From Tubulanus polymorphus (lineage: Eukaryota > Nemertea > Palaeonemertea > Tubulaniformes > Tubulanidae): DNA of 64,000 nt. The notes beneath the pieces were generated by a model that searched no databases, was not told the origin of the DNA, and worked only from the letters and a program-made list of their open reading frames with translations. The stretch is from positions 26,510,153 to 26,574,152 of the forward strand of contig NC_134028.1 of NCBI RefSeq assembly GCF_964204645.1. The letters are read 5' to 3'. The position numbers and the translations under genes are program-made. Within the stretch, counting starts at the first letter, position 1, and each line of letters starts with the position of its first letter. This document shows positions 24,896 through 37,700 of the stretch, piece after piece.

Positions 24896-24901
24896 TTTAT
24901 T
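24896..24901 (-). terminator. Candidate polyadenylation signal for PGAP1
   Basis: TTTATT on the plus strand is AATAAA on the coding strand, about 0.9 kb past the PGAP1 stop codon. Other AT-rich variants occur nearer the stop, so use is only inferred. Confidence 0.35.
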
Positions 24902-25210
24902 TCAAAAATTATGAGAAAATCTACGATTACAAAATGAAACAAGTACCGCTTACATACAAACCCCTCCGCCAGAGTTTTAATTACATCAATTTGTTACTTA
25001 ATCTCTTATTGTAAGTAAATTAAAGTAAAATAATGATGAAAAGTTCAAAAATAAAACCTAAATGAGTTTGGCTTTCGATAAAAGTCATGGAATGATTTGT
25101 AAAATATATGGTCAAACTCCCTTAAAGTCATCACTGATAGTCATAATGATGACTTAATATCAACCGAATAACGACTCAATCTCTGTAAATTGAATTGTAA
25201 ATACAAATCA

Positions 25211-25354
25211 GGGGCCAGTTGCACAGTCGTGATTAAGTCCAAAAGTAAGTCCAAAAGTGGTCTTAAATCTGGTCTCAGGTTGTTAGATTGGCTATAGAAC
25301 TAAGTTGGTCTAAGACTGGTCTAAAGTCTAAGCCATGACTATGCAACCGGCCCC
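25211..25354. repeat. Palindromic repeat family C, copy 1
   Basis: Starts GGGGCCAGTTGCACAGTCGT and ends with its approximate inverse CATGACTATGCAACCGGCCCC. The interior repeats variants of AAGACTGGTCTTAAG. Related palindromes occur at 42159-42284 and 45930-46036, and diverged pieces in other introns. MITE-like. Confidence 0.75.
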
Positions 25355-25789
25355 AGGACTGAAAAATAGAGTTGAGTTCAGTAATTTGAATATTTATCTC
25401 AATGAAGATTCGAGCGAGTTTGGCAGTAAAGATATATACATGAACTGGAAACAATACATATTCAATTACATTGACTCATAATAAATAATATTTATGTTAA
25501 TAATCTTATCTAATTAGTAGATTCGGTGGTTGTGTATGAGATCACAGGATCGAGTTCCACGCATTCAATAGAGATTCAATAATAAACATTCAACTCAAAT
25601 ATGTGTGAAACTGTGTCTACAATCATCAACAAATCATCACTAGAAATTATTCTCATGCTAATTTAAAACATTGTTCATTGACGTTTTGTGCAGATTGATC
25701 ATTGTTGTTGTTGTCGTCATCTATTTCTATGCGGAACCGGCCGTTTCTTTTTTGTTGGAATGATCACGTATTTCTAAGCGACTCATCGT

Positions 25790-28700
25790 CTATTCGGTTT
25801 TCTCAGTTTTCGGTAGAACGTGATTTGCCGTGAGGATTCGGACGACCTCGGCAGCGGCGAACAAAACGAAAACAGCCGTAATGAAATAAAGAATACGATA
25901 CGCAGACCACATTCCGTAGAGGATAGAAATTACACCGCAGAACAATATTCCTCTCGCGATCAGAATCTTCAACCAACCATTATAACTGAAATAAAATTCA
26001 AATAATGCGTCAGTTACAATATGGGCAAATCCAGGGGAGGTGGGCGCCCCCTCTTTTTCGGTCGATAGATCTTGGAATTTTCTCTCCAAAAAATCCCTGA
26101 TTTCCAGATAAGTGGCCACCCTGTCATTGGTCAATTTTGAGCGATGATTGACTATGTACTACAGTAGAACAAACTGAATTCTGATCATTTTGGATCAATG
26201 AAATTCATCCAGTTGATGAGAAATCTGGATCAAACATCCCATATACATTAATGTATAGATGGATCAAAAATGATATCTGGATAAAATCAAAATGCGGATT
26301 TAACTGATCCGGAATAAGCAGGTTTTACTCGCTCTAATTCGTTGTCGTTCTGGTAACTGGGATCTGGACTTACCTGTACGAATTCTTAGTTTGAGTTAGC
26401 GCTAAAACGAGTAAACATGCCGATATAACAAGAGCGCATACCCGCGTCGGATCCACGTTCAGGACTGGCCTGTGAAACGAAAAAGAGAAATAAGTAAATT
26501 TCAGATGATTATCGTAAATTTAAAGAAATTCGAGGTTTGAGATTCACTTACTGTTTGTAAGCTACTATCATCATCAGTGAGGGAACTGTGAAAATCTGCA
26601 TCACAAACAATATCAATAACAATGAAATATTGATCTCGTAAATTCTCCGTCCGTCCTCATCTTTATCTAGAGACAACGCAGATACCTGCAACAACAATAA
26701 AATACAAACAATTACCAACACAGACTAGCTAAAAAAGAGACGACTACACCAAAATCAAGCTTAAGTTTGTTTCATCAAATAGAAATCAAATCGTTCACAA
26801 AAAGCTTTGTGATTACTTTGCGCCTACGAGCAAAATGAGCATTGAGATGATTGCTTGTAAGTGAAAATATCAACCTAGAAATGCAGTAGCGAGTCCTGGT
26901 CGCTGAGATTTACTGAGTCCTGGTCACTGAGACACGTACCTTATGAAGGAACAGCAGGAATGTAAGCAGTAGTGAAATAGCTCCTGAATAACGAGAAGCA
27001 ACGACCGCCAAACCTAACACTAACATTCTATATATCAACTGATAAAACGATACCAACAGAATCGAATCCCTGAAAAAGAGAATGATATTAGTTTGTGAAA
27101 GGCAGTAAGTGACTTGTTATCTCACAATTGAGGAAATCCCAGTTTCAAAACCATTCCTCTCATTGCAGGGTGGCCACATTTATTTGACTTCATTTTCCCC
27201 TGACTATTCCCTGACATACACGTTGTTTCCCTGGACTAGATCCAATGAATTAACACAAGTCAACTACGTAAGAAATAGACACGGAAACTAGTTGGATATA
27301 TGTGTGATCTAGCAATCTCAACACATTGCCCAGACTTATCCTTATCCCTCACTTTAAGCTTTTCTTTTTAAGAAAAGAAAATTCCCTGACTTTTCCCTGA
27401 TTTCCAGGTAAGTGGCGCCACCCTACTTTGGTTTGGAAAAGTAATGAAAACCAGATACCATACTTTTACTTACTTCGGAATGAAAATACCCAGTATTTTA
27501 CCGTAAATCTTCGTAACGAAAAGCATGATTTGAGTAAGAGCGAGGCCGGGAAATCCGACAATCGAAAAGAACAGCGGGATGTTCGTGAACGACCACAAAC
27601 CGATTTTAGACAGACGCACGAAATCTAACAACGGGATTCCTAATGAGTATACACGATTTGATACACTTTCAAAACTGCAATTATAAAACATACACATGTA
27701 CTTATACAACACAAATACATTTATCCCTAAATATAATTTATAATATACTCAAATTAGACAAAAAATACCATGATACATGAATTAAACAAGCACTTCAATA
27801 CAGGGATAAAGTCAATCTCAATGAATATTGAATTCACCAGAATTGAGTCGCCCAATTTTTGCGAAAGACAGCCCTGAATAACTTACCCCATTAAAGATGT
27901 AGTTGGCATCACAAATGGGAATATATTTGGAGGTGTTAAACCTTGTATGAAGCATTCTTTAATACCGACAACTTTACCCTCTGTAAGTAAAACAATGCAT
28001 TGATAGTTTTAGTTGATTCGTTTCAATAGGGGGATGCACATTGAGTATGTAGGTTCAATCTTGTTAATTTTCATCTAACCTCTTCTAAACATTCAGGTGC
28101 AAGAGGGGACTATGGATTATACTGAATGGCATATCAATGAAAGAAACCCATAATATCAATTAAAATTGTAGTTAAAAATTCTTTGATTTTTTTTCAAATA
28201 ATCTCTGATGATGGGTGGAAGGATTCCACCTGGAACGTTAGAAAACAACTATAATAATTTTTTTTAATTGACATTGTGGGTTTCTCATATTCATCAAGAC
28301 TGAAAATAGTCTCAACTATCTACAATACTGAATGACTCTTACTGATCTAATAATGTTATTCATGTAAAACAAGTTGAACTGTACATCGGATAAATTCTCC
28401 CAGAGCTGAGGGTGTGGAAACAGTGGATACAGGATATGTGTAGTGGATACAGGATATGGGTGGAATCGGTGGACACTGGTACGTACCATTGAGGGTTCGC
28501 AGTTGCCAGGCCAGTGATAGTAAAATACTGGCCATGAAGAAACTCGGAAACAGGTAGAAATGATATCTGCAAAACTGAAATATAACAATAAGAAATTAAT
28601 CGAACATCTTAAAGTCAGAACGTCGTGTATCATTATAGGAATCAGAAATACCTTCTTAAAGTCAACACGCAATATACAAACAGCCCTTACTGCGTAGAAT

Positions 28701-31700
28701 ATAAAAACCTCTACGCAATTCATCGGAAATTGATTGCGCAAACAGTGAATGATCATAAGTCAAACGCCGTAAAAATTTTATTGCGCGAAATTTTGCGGAA
28801 ATTGCGCAGAATTTTCATAAACAATGCGTAAATGTAACGGAAGAGACGACGACAGTCTGAGAGACGACGCGTCGAGTATAGTCAATAATTACATCAATAC
28901 TGATCGATCTGAAGCCGACAACCAACGACAGACGGTCGGTCGGTCGGTCGGTCGTATTGAGCATTTCATTACATCCGGTTTATTCATCGAGATACTATGG
29001 CAACCCCTACACTACTCCCCCTCCCCCTTCCCTCCTACACTACTCCCCCTCCCCTCCCCTCCCAACTCAATCCCTACACTACTCCCCCTCCCCTCCCCCT
29101 CCCAACTCAATCCCTACACTACTCCCCCTCCCCTCCCCCTCCCAACTCAATCCTTACACTACTCCCCCTCCCCTCCCCCTTCCAACTCAATCCCTACACT
29201 ACTCCCCTCCCCCTTCCCTCCTACACTACTCCCCCTCCCCTCCCCTCCCAACTCAATCCCTACACTACTCCCCCTCCCCCTTCCCTCCTACACTACTCCC
29301 CCTCCCCTCCCCTCCCAACTCAATCCCTACACTACTCCCCCCTCCCCTCCTCTCCCAACTCAATCCCTACACTACTCCCCCTCCCCTCCCCCTCCCAACT
29401 CAATCCCTACACTACTCCCCCTCCCCTCCCCCTCCCAACTCAATCCCTACACTACTCCCCCTCCCCTCCCCTCCCCCTCCCAACTCAATCCCTACACTAC
29501 TCCCCCTCCCCTCCCCTCCCCCTTCCAACTCAATCCCTACACTACTCCCCCTCCCCTCCCCCTTCCAACTCAATCCCTACACTACTCCCCCCACCCCCTC
29601 CCCCTCCCAACTCAACCCCTACACTACTCCCCCCTCCCCCTCCCCCTCCCAACTCAACCCCTACACTACTCCCCCCACCCCCTCCCCTTCCCAACTCATC
29701 TCTAGTATTGGATGAAAATATTAAAAAAATTCTCATTTTTTTTTTACTATAGCATCGCACACTAGCAGCAATACACGATAGGTGAAAACAGTTCTCGGAC
29801 TCAGGTTTCAATTCACTGAAATTACCATTTCTTATTACTGTCCCAAAAGGGCACTTTGATGTCAAGAAAATCAATAGAGACACTACTGCATTGAAATGCC
29901 TTTGTGACTTAATAGAAAAGGGCACTTAAAAATGTTAGAATGCAGTAAAACATCACTCATTGAACAATGACAAACGCCTTACGACTTTCTACACATATTC
30001 CTGGTCATTTATTGCCAATTTGTGGCTTAAGATGAGAAGAGTGACAAACATTTCCTCACAACCGCAATCAATTATAATACGATTAATGCCCGATAGTAAC
30101 TGGATCGTAAAGGGTTAAAGTTGAAAAGTTGGCCTTTTTATGACTCGTTCCGCGTCGATATCGTCGCCAGTAATGCGATTATTAACTATGGATTTAATGT
30201 TCAAAGATCGTAGCTAAATAGAGGGATTAACATAATCATCAGACACATGTTCTACTAATAGGTCTGTTAAATAAACACTATATGATCAGCGCACATCATC
30301 ACAGTCATTAGCCTATTGACCTGTTGACACCTATGACAGGTAATATAGAGGTATTGTTTGAGACAGTGAGGGGTGGATATTTATCTGATTGGATAATACA
30401 CCCCCCTGAGTTAGAGTAGTCACCACATGTATACTCGAGTGTAAGACAGTTCGTGTGTATTAGTCCCGATGAGTAAGTTCTAATGTGACTGTAATTTTTG
30501 AATGGCAAAAATATCTGTAACGGATTGCATCAGTTTGACTTGCATCAGATTACATCGTACCAGGTCGACCTGCACCACATTGACTTGCATCAAATCAAGT
30601 TGTGCTTCAACCTGGACCAATTCTAGTGACACCAGTTTGACCTGCACCAGATCAAGTCGTACCAGTTCGACCTGCACCAGATCGACTCACACCAGTTCTA
30701 ATCACGGTCAGATCGCTTCACATTGAATTGAATCGCACCAGTTTGACTCGCAGGAATAGCAGAGCAGTCAGTCCTGCGCGCTCTCCTCTCTCTGTCCTCA
30801 TTGTGTCAGTGTCGCAGTGATTTTTCAGACGGTATAGATTTTTTTCACCGCGAGGATGCGACGATAAGCGAGGATGCGATGTGAACGCTAACTGTGTAAT
30901 ATCATTAGATACAAGCACAACGTGTCGATATCATTAACACTGATATAAACTTGACGTCCTCACGTAAGTACAAACCTTATTCGATGTTGTGAGTTTTATG
31001 GCAATTTTCTCATAAGATTATGATTCAAAATTTTCAACAGTTATTTGGTCTGAGATTTCGGTTTAGCACCTTCACAGTGGCGCCATTTACAAATTCAGAG
31101 ACATTTCTATGTTTTAAATGCTACAATTCATTCATTTTTCATTGAATCAAGTACTGATAAAGAAACACGTGGTCAATCCCTGGGTTTTTCAGGTTTTTGG
31201 TAAATTTTGTTAAATTTCCTTTCCCTGATTTTTTCTAGATTTTACTGATTCCATGAGTTAGGTGTGTGGGTGACCAATTGGGTGTGTGGGTGATCGGTTA
31301 GGTGTGTGGGTGACCGGTTAGGTGTGTGGGTGACCAATTGGGTGTGTGGGTGACCAGTTGGGTGTCTGGATGACCAGTTAGGTGTGTGGGTGACCGGTTG
31401 GGTGTGTGGGTGACCAGTTGGGTGTCTGGATGACCGGTTAGGTGTGTGGGTGACCGGTTGGGTGTGTGGGTGACCGGTTGGGTGTGTGGGTGACCGGTTG
31501 GGTGTGTGGGTGACCGGTTGTCAAACTGATATTTCACTTACTTCTCGCTGCAGTCAGTTATTAATGATAGATTCATTTCCTATATTGAAGTCGGATATGA
31601 GTGTATGAGGGTTCATTATCACGAGATCTCACAGCAGCTCATAGATTATTAAATCTGACACAGGTCAGTACAACACCACATAACCATTATTACAGTAAAC

Positions 31701-34700
31701 CTTACTTCTTGGTTAGATAAAAACAGGGCTAGATTTAGAATCGGGGGCCCTTAATTTCCTAGGCTGAGTATAAACATTACATGGAACATGACAGCAAACA
31801 CCATAGGCTTGAAGCATTTTAGACAGGGCGGCAGTTTGGGACCCTTCGAGATAATTCAAAAAGAATTGATCAACATCTAGATCTAGACAAAATGTGTAAC
31901 AATCTAGGCAAAAATAGCCTTTTTCGTTATTTAGTTAAATCGGGACCTATAGGTCGTGCTTGGGTACTAAATATAGTTAGTAGACACGACAAGGCTAAAA
32001 ACTGATATAAATAAAGTTGTCTGGTCATCAATGACCCTAATGAACACTTGGTCAGTCGCTTCAGGGTATGTTTGATTCATGAGAAACATGTTCAAAAAGA
32101 AATAATAAAACCTCTATATAGATCTATAGGGTAAAATGTGGGTTGAACAATGAAACCATGGAAATCAGCAATCATCGGTGAAATATTCGAATCGCGAAAA
32201 AACATAAAAATTTCAATTCAGCCGATTAAATCTGATTCTATTCACTATCAACATAATTGACAATTGTTAAGGAACGGACATTACAGAAATGCATTATTCT
32301 CACATGAGCCATATACACAGGACTAAATGAGTTTGTTTGTTTATTTGAATAGAGACATAGAAATCACCATTTAATGTTCGACTATATTTAATACATAGGT
32401 GTTTGAATTAAGGGGTATTGTCAGTTTATGAGGTCAGAGTTTAAGGGGGGGGGGGGGGGTGAGTGTTTAACTATGAATCTGTGAATGCATGTACTTTTAT
32501 AATATTGAGTCTATTAGTTCAGGTTGCTGTGTTGTTGTGCTAAACGTTGAAATATTCAAATTCCTTCAATTGTGGATTATTGTAATCGAGGTAAACCGAG
32601 GAACTTTTTGAAAATGTTTAGAAATGAACAAGGATTGCTCGAAAGATAACCGGTGGATAATTAATATAGTAAAGATGAACTTTTAATCGTCACTACGTCA
32701 ACTATCATCCGGTAAACTAAAAACAACTTTTGAACAACTGGCCCCTCGGACCTTTTGAAAGGGAACCGCAACTGAGAGACTCGTAAACTCATTGTAGTTA
32801 GGCAAAAAGTAAGGAATGTTTGATAGTAAAAACATTTTTTACAAATTTTTGTGAATAGTAAGAACTTTTTAAGAATGCTTTTTAAAGAATTTTTTCAAAA
32901 CTAAGCACTTTTAAGCACTTTGGGGACTTGCCTTCATCCTGTATGAAATGAATGATTGAATATATCTATAATTGTAGGACATCGCGCCGCGAACAATGTT
33001 CATTTCAAACGGTGAGACCGGTAACCACGACGACCATTGTAGCGAGTCGGAAAGTTTCGCACACGCGAAAACTAGTTTTATAGGACCCGATTCGATAACA
33101 GTTTTAATAAACGCGAAAAACACAGCAGCTGCTCATAAACCAGACAGGAGCAGCACGGAGAGCAGTTCTACTGGTAACCACGACGATCACGATGAATGTT
33201 ATGAACAGTCCGCATTGTTGCAGCATCGACAGCGGCAACGAGTAGACAGCGTTCGATCTAGCGAGTTCGAATCGGATGGAATCGTCGAGTATTTATACAA
33301 CGGTCGACGTTCAACTGCGACGACGACGTTCAGCGTTCAATCGAACATCCGAGTGAAAAAACGTTCAAAATCGGCAGCGACGTTCAACGAGAACACTATG
33401 AATTATAGACTTCGTAGAACGTCGTCGGCTGTGAACGCAGATGAGAGACTTCTCAAACGCAGAGACAAAACGGTGAATCTTTATTTTCTCGATAACGCTG
33501 GGAAAGTGAGTCCGGCGGGTAAGTCTAATATCAGTTACGACTGTGACGAGGGATTCCTGTCTACGTGCGACCGGGTCAGTCCGTATCGGACGAGAGCGCC
33601 GCCTGGTGCCGGCGATATGCACCGGATTACTCATCAATTAGCCGATATGTCGTTGTATTACGCAACGGAACGCAAGCATCAGACGCCGACACGCGGCAGA
33701 CCGAGTACAACGACGACCGATCGGCAAACGGAAACAGAAAACCCTGAGAAAACGGGTAAAACAGAGACCAAAAACTCGGAAATTCTAAAGCGACAAGAAA
33801 CAGAAGTTAAAACTGCTCCGAAACAACCGGAATTGAAACGATCGAGACCTTGGACGACCGGACGAACGACGTGCGCGAAGGAACGTTCGCTGTCTAATAA
33901 ACTATTAAACGTGGTATCTATCGACGATTCACCGCTCAGATACAGCTTCGATCCGTATGCTAATATTCATAGTGTCGTTAACTCACGCGTAACCACGACT
34001 ACTGACGACGACAGTCAAACAGACGCGAGTCTCGTATCATCGGCTAGAACGGAGAGCGGTATCTACGACATGAGAATCCCGGCAGACGACGATGATGAAA
34101 CCGCCGGTCAGACGTCCGAGATGAGAAAAGATGAACTCTATACGTTACTGTTCGATGAAGATATGGTTATAACGAACAGAGCGGTCGATCGCGGGTTCGG
34201 GTGTTTGTTGAAACCGTCGCGAAATAACCCGGTGATCGACGGCGCATGCTACCGCGGTCTGTATCGATACGACAACTCGCGACGTCATAAACTACGCCCG
34301 ACGCGCGGCAGTCGACATTTTCAGAGGATGCTGGCGACGCTGCGTCTGCAGCTACTGATGGGCGAGAACAGTCCGACGCGAGAACGATTCGTGAAATCGT
34401 TGCAGAAATATTCAAGCGATAATAAAGCGCCTTCGGTAAACGGGAAAAAACACGAACCAATGAGCAGCCTAGCGGGTATAGCTGAATAAAACCTAACTGA
34501 TAAAGCCTAAATCAGATCGTCAGATCATAAGCAGTGAAATCTGTAATTTTTTAGATCGGTGAAACCTTTTCGACATGAGTTTACTCACGTACATGATGGA
34601 TTGATCGCTAATAGATCGTAAGAATAGAACTAGTTCTATTTCCCACAACTGATCTTAATATCATAGCCAATCAGCGATGAGTATTGCGTCATGACTTTTA

Positions 34701-37700
34701 GACTCAGTGATGATTGAGTGCTCTTAACATCATGAGACAAATGAATCCGCAAGACAGGCAATCAGCAGTCACCTGTGTTACTACCGCTGTTCTTACGACT
34801 AGTCAGGTCATAAGTCGACCTGAGCTGGGCTTAAACAGTTGTTAGATATTTACTTAGCTAGTTAGTTACTTCAGATCTACCGGTAGTTCAACAGTTATCA
34901 GTGAAATATGACTCAATGTTATACACCAAATAATTCCGGCCTAACTGCAAAAAGCTAAATAGTGTGTAGCAAAGTTTGCAATTGTAGTTGCAAGATAGAT
35001 TCTCATAGCTAGTCAGGGCTGCCAACCTGAAAAGTGCAGTCAGAAACAAGTTGAAATTTTTTTTGAGTATTCCTGAAGTAATCAAGAGGGTAAGACCCTC
35101 AGTAACATATTCTTTCACATTTCTGAACATGTCAAATAGATCAAATCAGTATTTCTTGGGCCAAAATAGTAACAAAATACTGAAAATCAGGAACAGATGG
35201 CAGCTCTGACTGGTCGCACTTACTCTGGATCCAGTTCCACAGTTAAGTGTTACTTGATCATTTCCCGACGATTTATTTCAAGTCAAATTTCACACCAGGA
35301 CAGCAGAACTCTGTCCATTTGCGAGGTTCATATTTCAACTCACAACTGTGGCACCGGCAAAAGATGAGCGAAGAATCAAACTCTTACCAGTATGATACTG
35401 GTAAAATAAAGGATGTTATTTACCTGTCCGAATAATTCCGTCCAAGACAAATCGATGTGTAATTTGTAGCTACAAGCTGGATGTAGAATCAACTGTAAAT
35501 GAGCTTGTTTATTTTCAGGTTTAAGTGACTGTAGTTTTAATGACAGTTTCGACGTTCGATCGGGGCTGTAATAAATAGGGGATTAAATATCAATTGAAAA
35601 TTGTTATTTTGAAAGAGTTGTTTTGGTGATATTTGAAATGCGTATTACCTATTATGAGAATCGGAGAATATCGTCATTTGGTTCCAGGATTCGACGAAAG
35701 ATAGAAAACTACCGGAATCAAATGCTGAAATAAAGAGATACAAGCGTTTAGCCGAGGACGCAGCGTCTTACAGTTTCTTAGTAAATTCAGGGTTCCTGCA
35801 GATATTTTTATCCCAAATTCCCTGATAATTCCCTGACATTTCCTGATCTAGATCCCAAATTCCCTGATCTTTAATTCAGACTTCTACCGACCCCCCTGTT
35901 TATAAATGGAATACTGATACTAATTTTAGCCAAATGCGCACTGCATACGGAACAAACATGTTTGATCTTGGGAAAATTGTTCTCCGATACCACGTTTCTT
36001 GTTTTTCATAAAGCCACATGCCACAAGGAAACACAGATAAAGGAAACATGCTGAGAGAGTTTCAATTTACAAGAAACGAGAATGATGTTTCTGATATCAA
36101 TCGTGTCTCCTTCCATGTTTCTATGTTTTTCAAATTTGAACAGAGAACCATGAAACGTGATCTCGGAACAGAGACTTGTTTATGTCGATACTTCTTACCT
36201 GTTGACTGGCAGTTAATCGGAATAAGTCTGGCTTTATACGCCTGACGAATCGTCTCGAATCCGTCGAGACTCAGGTTATAGAACACGGCTTGATGTTTCG
36301 TAGTTTTAATCACGGGCTCCGAGTCGAGGAAAATACGCATCGGTTTCGACAACAACGAATAAATCATTCCCGGAACGGTGACGTTAAACTGACGTTCGTT
36401 CGCCTCGTAACGATCGACGAATACTTCAAACTATACAGAAAATAATCATACGTTTAAAACATCATCGCGTTCATCCTCGCTTACCAGGGTTTGATTGCTG
36501 CCCGCCGGAGCTCACGCCAACACAAACCCCGAACGCAGACCCTTTATTGGTCTATTACATTGTTCGAGATTGGACAGGTTGCTGCTCAGCGGCCACCAAT
36601 CTATGTATTAAGCCAATGAAGGGTTTTGTTGTAACAATGGGAATCACTCTGAGGCCATTATTTGAACATCAAATCTTCAAAACTTGTTTCAGTGAGGGCC
36701 CGGACTCCTGTACAGTTCAAGTGAAATTAATTTCTTCGGGCCCGTTACTGTTGTTACCTTACCTTGCTGTGTGAATATGGAATATTGAGAACTATGAATG
36801 TGAAATCCCGGACATCATCTTTAGTCAGGTGAATTATCTAAAAACAATAAATGTTAAACTCATGAAGGGGTGGCTCTGGGCTGTGAAAGGGTGGCTCCAG
36901 GCTGTGAAGATTGATATCGGAATACAATGCAGTTTCTTCAATCAGTAACTACAGTTTTAACTATGTCCTACCTTACGAGGAGATATTCCTGGTGGTATAA
37001 TCTTTCCTTTATTAGACAAATTCGTCACTTCACGACTGAAATATTGCTGAACATGTTTGAACAGATTGACATTGATTCATCAAATGAATAAATAATTGAT
37101 AAAACACAGTGTTGTAGACAACATAAAATCAATCCACACTAACATTAAAAGTCTGAAGTGTTTTCTTGAGCTATATTTATTTTATGTTCCGATTTAGAAG
37201 TCACGCTGGAGGCCACATATTTGCCTATTTCCAAAAAGCGAAGGAGTTTTTGGCATTTTGCTCAAATTAAAGGAGTTTCGAGCAATTTTCGAAGCATGTT
37301 TCGGTTTAGAAGGAGTTTTTAAGGAAACAAGGAGCCATAGGGAGCCTGAAACATTTCAGAATCTTATCATTCTTAGCGTTGGATTTTAAATTATGCAACG
37401 AATGCTAATCTAAAACTGACCAGTTTTTATAATCGTCGATTTTGCAGCCAAGAATCCAATCATTATATCCCTAAATAATAGAGAATTTTATAAATTAATG
37501 ACGTTGATTAACGGCCGAAAAATAATTACATCGAGATGTAAAACTCACCAGATTAGTAGTTATAGTAATACGGGTAGATTCCTTCATAGAGACAGGTATA
37601 AATAAATACCTCGGTTTATCTCCCTGAAAAAAAAAGAGAGATTATCTACCTAAAAACGATACATTGAAACAGTTGAATCTGGACTTATTGAAACCAGTTG

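Larger units (their letters stand above)
22835..25789. other. Intergenic space upstream of the aminopeptidase gene
   Basis: About 3 kb between the aminopeptidase start codon and the PGAP1 stop codon, both minus-strand genes. It should hold the aminopeptidase promoter and the PGAP1 3' UTR. It contains copies of two repeat families (24070-24196 and 25211-25354), and the related block GAGTAGTGTCCAAAT appears near 23966 and 24728. I see no coding stretch with family similarity. Confidence 0.65.

Noticed and set aside
28487-28566. PGAP1 exon starting at 28566 with a missing microexon upstream
   Set aside because: The acceptor 8 bp upstream supplies exactly the missing bases and restores the family alignment, so no microexon is needed.
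28824-29752. Three overlapping long Pro/Ser/Leu-rich open frames on the plus strand
   Set aside because: They are the three readings of a G-free tandem repeat that has no stop codons; no start context, no splice logic, and it lies inside a PGAP1 intron.
31298-31537. Open frame of THPTGHP-type repeats on the minus strand
   Set aside because: Translation of the 20-bp minisatellite; no coding evidence.
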